From an uncultured bacterium (GTDB taxonomy: Bacteria > Cyanobacteriota > Vampirovibrionia > Gastranaerophilales > Gastranaerophilaceae): 9,220 nucleotides of DNA. A program made the position numbers and the translations under genes. The stretch is taken from positions 1 through 9,220 of the forward strand of contig CANAXK010000052.1 of NCBI GenBank assembly GCA_947365485.1, in the 5' to 3' direction. Positions 6,419 to 9,220 of the stretch are shown one piece after another. Position 1 is the stretch's first letter, and every line of letters starts with the position of its first letter. The notes under the pieces were generated by a model. It worked only from the letters and a program-made list of their open reading frames with translations, was not told the origin of the DNA and did no database searches.

Positions 6419-7720
6419 ATGAAAATATGCGTAATCGGGGTTGGTTATGTCGGGCTTGTTGCAGGCACATGCCTTGCAGAGATGGGCAATGACGTAATCT
6501 GTGTTGACAATGATTCCGACAAGCTGGAAAAACTAAGAGCCGGAATTATTCCAATCTACGAACCCGGACTGGATGCGCTTGTCAAAACAAACGTAGAAGA
6601 AAACAGACTGACTTTTTCTTCTGACCTGGAAACTGCAGTCAAAGAATCCTCTATATGTTTTATTGCAGTCGGAACCCCGCAAGGCGAAGACGGGTCTGCT
6701 GATTTGAAGTACGTACTTGAGGTGGCAGAACAAATCGGAAAATCTTTGAACGGGTACAAAGTTGTTGTGAACAAATCAACTGTCCCTGTTGGCACAGCTG
6801 AAAAAGTTAAAGAAATCATTTCTTCTAAAACCGATTTTGAGTTCGATGTTGTGTCAAACCCTGAATTTCTCAAGCAGGGCGCTGCTGTGGAAGACTTTTT
6901 GAGACCGGACAGGGTAATAATCGGGGCGGATTCTGAAAGAGCAAAACAGATTATGCTCGAACTTTACAGCCCCTATGTTCGAAACCAGAACCCGATTATA
7001 ACAATGGATACAAAGTCTGCTGAGATGGTTAAATACGCTTCCAATTCCTTCCTTGCAGTGAAAATATCTTATATAAATGAAATAGCCAATATCTGCGAAA
7101 AAACAGGCGCTGATATTAATAAGGTACGAATCGGCATGTGCGCTGACTCAAGAATCGGGACAAAATTCCTTTATCCAGGAATCGGGTTTGGCGGAAGCTG
7201 CTTCCCTAAAGACATAAAAGCACTAATAAAAACCGCCGAAGACAATGACTGCGGGTGCAAACTTATTAAAGCAGCAGACGAGATTAACAAAAACCAGCGG
7301 GAACTTTTTGTCCAAAAGATTCTTGCAAAATTCGGCGAAAACCTTGAAGGCAGCCTGTTTGGAGTCTGGGGACTTGCGTTTAAACCAAAGACAAACGACA
7401 TGAGAGAAGCTCCGTCCATAACGATTATTAATGCGCTGCTTGCGCATGGTGCCAAGGTGCAGGCCTTTGACCCGAAGGCGTATGATCTTGCAAAACCGAT
7501 TTTCGGTGAGCGGATAAGGTATTGTAATTCCTCTTATGAGGCATTAGAAGGTGCTGACGCGCTTTTGTTGCTAACTGAGTGGAACGAGTTTAGGAACCCT
7601 GATTTTGACAAGGTTAAGTCTTTGCTCAAGAATCCGGTAATTTTTGACGGGCGCAACCAGTATGATGCGGACTCTCTTGCAGGGCGCGGAATAGAATACT
7701 ATCCGGTAGGAAGGGGTTAA
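6419..7720 (+). CDS. ugd: UDP-glucose 6-dehydrogenase
   Basis: Oxidises UDP-glucose to UDP-glucuronate with two NAD+, supplying uronic acid for acidic capsule or envelope glycans; cytosolic. The 433-residue length is standard. The N-terminal Rossmann domain starts IGVGYVGL (6-13), with AVGTP at 83-87 and STVPVGT at 120-126. SNPEFLKQG (146-154) holds the conserved Glu149 and Lys152. The central domain has KYASNSFLA (205-213) with Lys205 and Asn209. The catalytic nucleophile is Cys261 in GFGGSCFPKD (256-265). A C-terminal Rossmann-like domain has GLAFKPKTNDMRE (318-330). SD AGGAG (6408-6412) lies 6 bases before the ATG at 6419. A nearer ATG at 6414 is in another frame and is rejected. It closes the tight gene run. 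Its stop lies inside GGGGTTAACCCC, where a repeat element begins. A UDP-N-acetylhexosamine dehydrogenase is the main alternative but the motifs fit UDP-glucose better. Confidence 0.95.
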   Translation: MKICVIGVGYVGLVAGTCLAEMGNDVICVDNDSDKLEKLRAGIIPIYEPGLDALVKTNVEENRLTFSSDLETAVKESSICFIAVGTPQGEDGSADLKYVLEVAEQIGKSLNGYKVVVNKSTVPVGTAEKVKEIISSKTDFEFDVVSNPEFLKQGAAVEDFLRPDRVIIGADSERAKQIMLELYSPYVRNQNPIITMDTKSAEMVKYASNSFLAVKISYINEIANICEKTGADINKVRIGMCADSRIGTKFLYPGIGFGGSCFPKDIKALIKTAEDNDCGCKLIKAADEINKNQRELFVQKILAKFGENLEGSLFGVWGLAFKPKTNDMREAPSITIINALLAHGAKVQAFDPKAYDLAKPIFGERIRYCNSSYEALEGADALLLLTEWNEFRNPDFDKVKSLLKNPVIFDGRNQYDADSLAGRGIEYYPVGRG

Positions 7721-7813
7721 CCCCTCACCCTAGCCCTCTCGGAGCATATTGAAACAAGCTTAAAAATAATAAAAAGGGTTTGTAAGTAAAGCAAAAAAGG
7801 AGAGGGAATGACC
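7721..7813. repeat. GC-ended intergenic repeat, copy A (interrupted by AT-rich core)
   Basis: The element begins at the base after the ugd stop with CCCCTCACCC (7721-7730) and AGCCCTCTC (7732-7740). It ends with GGAGAGGGAATGAC (7799-7812). CCCTCTC (7734-7740) and GAGAGGG (7800-7806) are exact inverted arms 59 bases apart. The core between them is A-rich and has no obvious gene. Both ends match copy B at about 8451 and 8490-8504. The outer sequence extends left as the 12-bp palindrome GGGGTTAACCCC (7713-7724), which contains the ugd stop. I know comparable C/G-rich palindromic spacer repeats from many bacterial genomes but cannot name this family. Confidence 0.7.
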
Positions 7814-7841
7814 GATATCTGATAAAAAGAAGTGAGGATAA

Positions 7842-8414
7842 ATGTTTATAGAAGACTACATACGAAGCTCAATCGATACCAAGAAAAAAGTGCTTGAAGA
7901 CAAGACAATCATTGAGACCATCTCAAAGGCTGCTGATGCGATAGTTGACTCCTACAAAAACGGCGGAAAACTTATTTCAGCAGGTAACGGCGGCTCAGCA
8001 GGAGACGCGCAGCACATTGCAGGCGAGCTTGTGCTGAAATTCTATATCGACAGACCCGGGCTTGCTGCGATTTCGCTTTCAACAGATACATCTGTACTCA
8101 CAGCAATTGGGAACGACGCATGTTTTGAAAACGTTTTTGCCCGCCAGATTCAGGCGAACGGGAACAAGGGCGATATTTTTCTTGCAATCTCAACCTCCGG
8201 CAATTCTGTTAACATTATTAACGCGCTTGAAGAAGCCAGAAAAAAAGGTGTTGTTACAATTGGGCTTACCGGTGAAAAAACTTGCAAGATGGATGATTTA
8301 TGCGACTTTTTGATAAAAGTTCCCTCATCAGACACCCCCAAAATTCAGGAATCGCAGATGATGATAGGGCATATATTATGCGCTATAGTTGAGAAGAAAT
8401 TGTTTCAGGAATAA
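7842..8414 (+). CDS. gmhA: D-sedoheptulose-7-phosphate isomerase
   Basis: Converts sedoheptulose 7-phosphate to D-glycero-D-manno-heptose 7-phosphate, the first step to the activated heptoses used in LPS core, capsule or S-layer glycans; cytosolic SIS-domain enzyme, usually a zinc-dependent tetramer. The 190 residues match the family length. AGNGGSAGDAQHIAGELV (47-64) binds the phosphosugar and supplies the metal ligands His58 and Glu62. STDTSVLTAIGND (80-92) and STSGNS (117-122) are classic. Gln169 and His177 in the C-terminal helix complete the metal site, with the same spacing as in the E. coli enzyme. An in-frame TAA directly before the ATG fixes the start; SD GAGGA (7834-7838) is close, 3 bases away. 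No other heptose gene (gmhB, hldE/hddA, heptosyltransferase) is in view. Repeat elements on both sides set it apart from the operon, though it could be read through from ugd. I see no convincing promoter of its own. Confidence 0.95.
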   Translation: MFIEDYIRSSIDTKKKVLEDKTIIETISKAADAIVDSYKNGGKLISAGNGGSAGDAQHIAGELVLKFYIDRPGLAAISLSTDTSVLTAIGNDACFENVFARQIQANGNKGDIFLAISTSGNSVNIINALEEARKKGVVTIGLTGEKTCKMDDLCDFLIKVPSSDTPKIQESQMMIGHILCAIVEKKLFQE

Positions 8415-8429
8415 ATTATTTTGTGGTAG

Positions 8430-8435
8430 TATAAT
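8430..8435 (+). promoter_or_regulatory. Candidate -10 box upstream of the M48-like gene
   Basis: TATAAT occurs shortly after the gmhA stop. No -35 at a normal distance resembles TTGACA and there is no TGn extension, so this rests on the -10 alone. If real, transcription would start near 8442 and copy B of the repeat would lie in the 5' leader of the secreted M48-like gene. Confidence 0.3.
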
Positions 8436-8443
8436 TTTGCAGA

Positions 8444-8505
8444 GGGGCTGCCCCCTCACCCAGCCTCGCCCCTTCGGGGTCTCTCCCGTGGGGCGAGGGA
8501 ATTAC
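8444..8505. repeat. GC-ended intergenic repeat, copy B (compact palindrome)
   Basis: After a short GGGGC-T-GCCCC hairpin (8444-8454), the element reads CCCCTCACCC (8452-8461). CCTCGCCCC (8464-8472) and GGGGCGAGG (8490-8498) are perfect 9-bp arms, and the element closes with GAGGGAATTAC (8495-8505). The 17-nt loop offers a competing hairpin, CCCC-TTC-GGGG (8469-8479). No T-run follows either stem. Both ends correspond to copy A (7721-7740 and 7799-7812), but the interior differs. It lies between gmhA and the SD of the next gene. Confidence 0.75.
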
Positions 8506-8520
8506 TAAAAGGAGGAGTAT

Positions 8521-9220
8521 ATGAATAAGATTATCGTTTCTTTATTTGCAATGGCGCTGTTTATCATGCCTGCAAACGCTGCGACATGGGTTGCGGCTGA
8601 CAGAGTTGCTACGGTTGGTAAAACTTTGATTACTAAAAATAACCTGCCGGCTAAAACAACTTTCAAAGTCGTAAATGGTGCGGCTGATAATTCTGCAACT
8701 AAAACAACAAATGTTATCCAGATTTCAAGCACAGATTTGTCTTATGCCGGCAACGACAGTGAAGTAGCTGCTGTTATTGCAAACGAAATGGGACATATTA
8801 TCAATGGTCAGGCTTCTAAAGACAAGTTCAGAAACATTGCAAAAGCTGCGCTTGCTGAAAAACTCAGTGCTGACAATGTATTAAACACAGCTGCTAACAG
8901 CGAATACGTTGCTAACAAGACGAGCCTGAAAGACGATAAAGAGGCCGATATCACTGGCGTGGATTTGATGATGAAAACCGATTACAACCCGCTTGCAATG
9001 ATTGTTGTCATTACAAAAATGCCGGGAAGCACAATGGAAGCGCTTCAAGGCAAGCCTGCAAACTCTGAAAGAGCCATGAATGTTTATGACTACATGACTT
9101 ACAACTACCCTTCAAGAGTTAAAAAAGGCTACGGATGTCAGGAATATAGAGCGTTTTTGACTTATGCTGAACCGATTGTTAAGGATAGAAACTCAAGCAA
9201 GAAAAAGCTGGAAAAATTCA
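8521..9220 (+). CDS. Secreted M48-like metalloprotease homologue with degenerate zinc motif (3' partial)
   Basis: The frame is open to the right edge, with 233 residues visible. A signal peptide (1-20, ending PANA, cleavage before Ala21) sends it to the periplasm or beyond; no lipobox is seen. Residues about 23-100 resemble the M48 peptidase core: a strand pair, an NDSEVAAVIA helix (78-87), then NEMGHIINGQ (88-97), where M48 enzymes have HExxH. His1 is Asn88 (codon AAC, 8782-8784), while Glu89 and His92 remain. KEADITGVDLM (140-150) supplies Glu141, the family's third zinc ligand, with the usual Asp two residues on. Loss of one zinc ligand suggests a weakened or non-proteolytic role, but this is inference. 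Residues about 185-212 include a YPSR motif similar to M48 proteins that cut near HP[SP]xxxR. A near-perfect SD (AAAAGGAGGAG, 8507-8517) suggests strong translation. No membrane span follows the signal peptide in the visible part. Confidence 0.82.
   Translation, partial: MNKIIVSLFAMALFIMPANAATWVAADRVATVGKTLITKNNLPAKTTFKVVNGAADNSATKTTNVIQISSTDLSYAGNDSEVAAVIANEMGHIINGQASKDKFRNIAKAALAEKLSADNVLNTAANSEYVANKTSLKDDKEADITGVDLMMKTDYNPLAMIVVITKMPGSTMEALQGKPANSERAMNVYDYMTYNYPSRVKKGYGCQEYRAFLTYAEPIVKDRNSSKKKLEKF

Noticed and set aside
7787..7818. FliA-like promoter (TAAA ... ACCGATAT) before gmhA.
   Set aside because: The spacer is 20 bases rather than about 15 and the -10 match is partial.
7808..7822. 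Four-codon ORF (MTDI) after the SD-like GGAGAGG at the right end of repeat copy A, upstream of gmhA.
   Set aside because: The SD-like bases are part of the repeat end also present in copy B, where no such ORF follows. The peptide is too short to support without conservation.

Overview
The window carries a surface-glycan biosynthesis locus between two unrelated flanks. The DNA is moderately AT-rich, with strong Shine-Dalgarno (SD) sites and tightly packed genes. The uncharacterised secreted protein and the secreted M48-like protein, together with the overall composition, remind me of gut-associated Gastranaerophilales (Vampirovibrionia/Melainabacteria). That placement comes from memory and is weak. 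Any anaerobic bacterium with a glycan-rich envelope would fit the gene content.

Left flank (1-2203): the 3' two thirds of a Na+/phosphate cotransporter with a PhoU-like tail, cut by the left window edge. Its stop overlaps by 4 nt the stop of a convergent minus-strand gene for an uncharacterised, cysteine-free secreted protein. A 109-bp AT-rich divergent spacer follows. It holds a 21-bp palindrome next to a consensus TATAAT box.

Centre (2313-7720): five plus-strand genes that overlap or nearly touch, so almost certainly one operon: GT2 glycosyltransferase, glf (UDP-galactopyranose mutase), a second GT2, a galE-like UDP-sugar epimerase, and UDP-glucose 6-dehydrogenase. Together they could turn UDP-glucose into UDP-galactose, then UDP-galactofuranose, and separately into UDP-glucuronate, while the two transferases use activated sugars. 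The second GT2 gene contains two abutting perfect palindromes (20 bp and 28 bp), the most improbable structure in the window.

Right flank (7721-9220): gmhA (sedoheptulose-7-phosphate isomerase) sits between two related GC-rich repeat elements that share both outer ends but differ inside. After the second element comes a secreted M48-like protein whose zinc motif reads NExxH rather than HExxH. It runs off the right edge. I see no tRNA, rRNA, CRISPR array, IS element or phage gene. No stretch over 300 bases lacks a gene.
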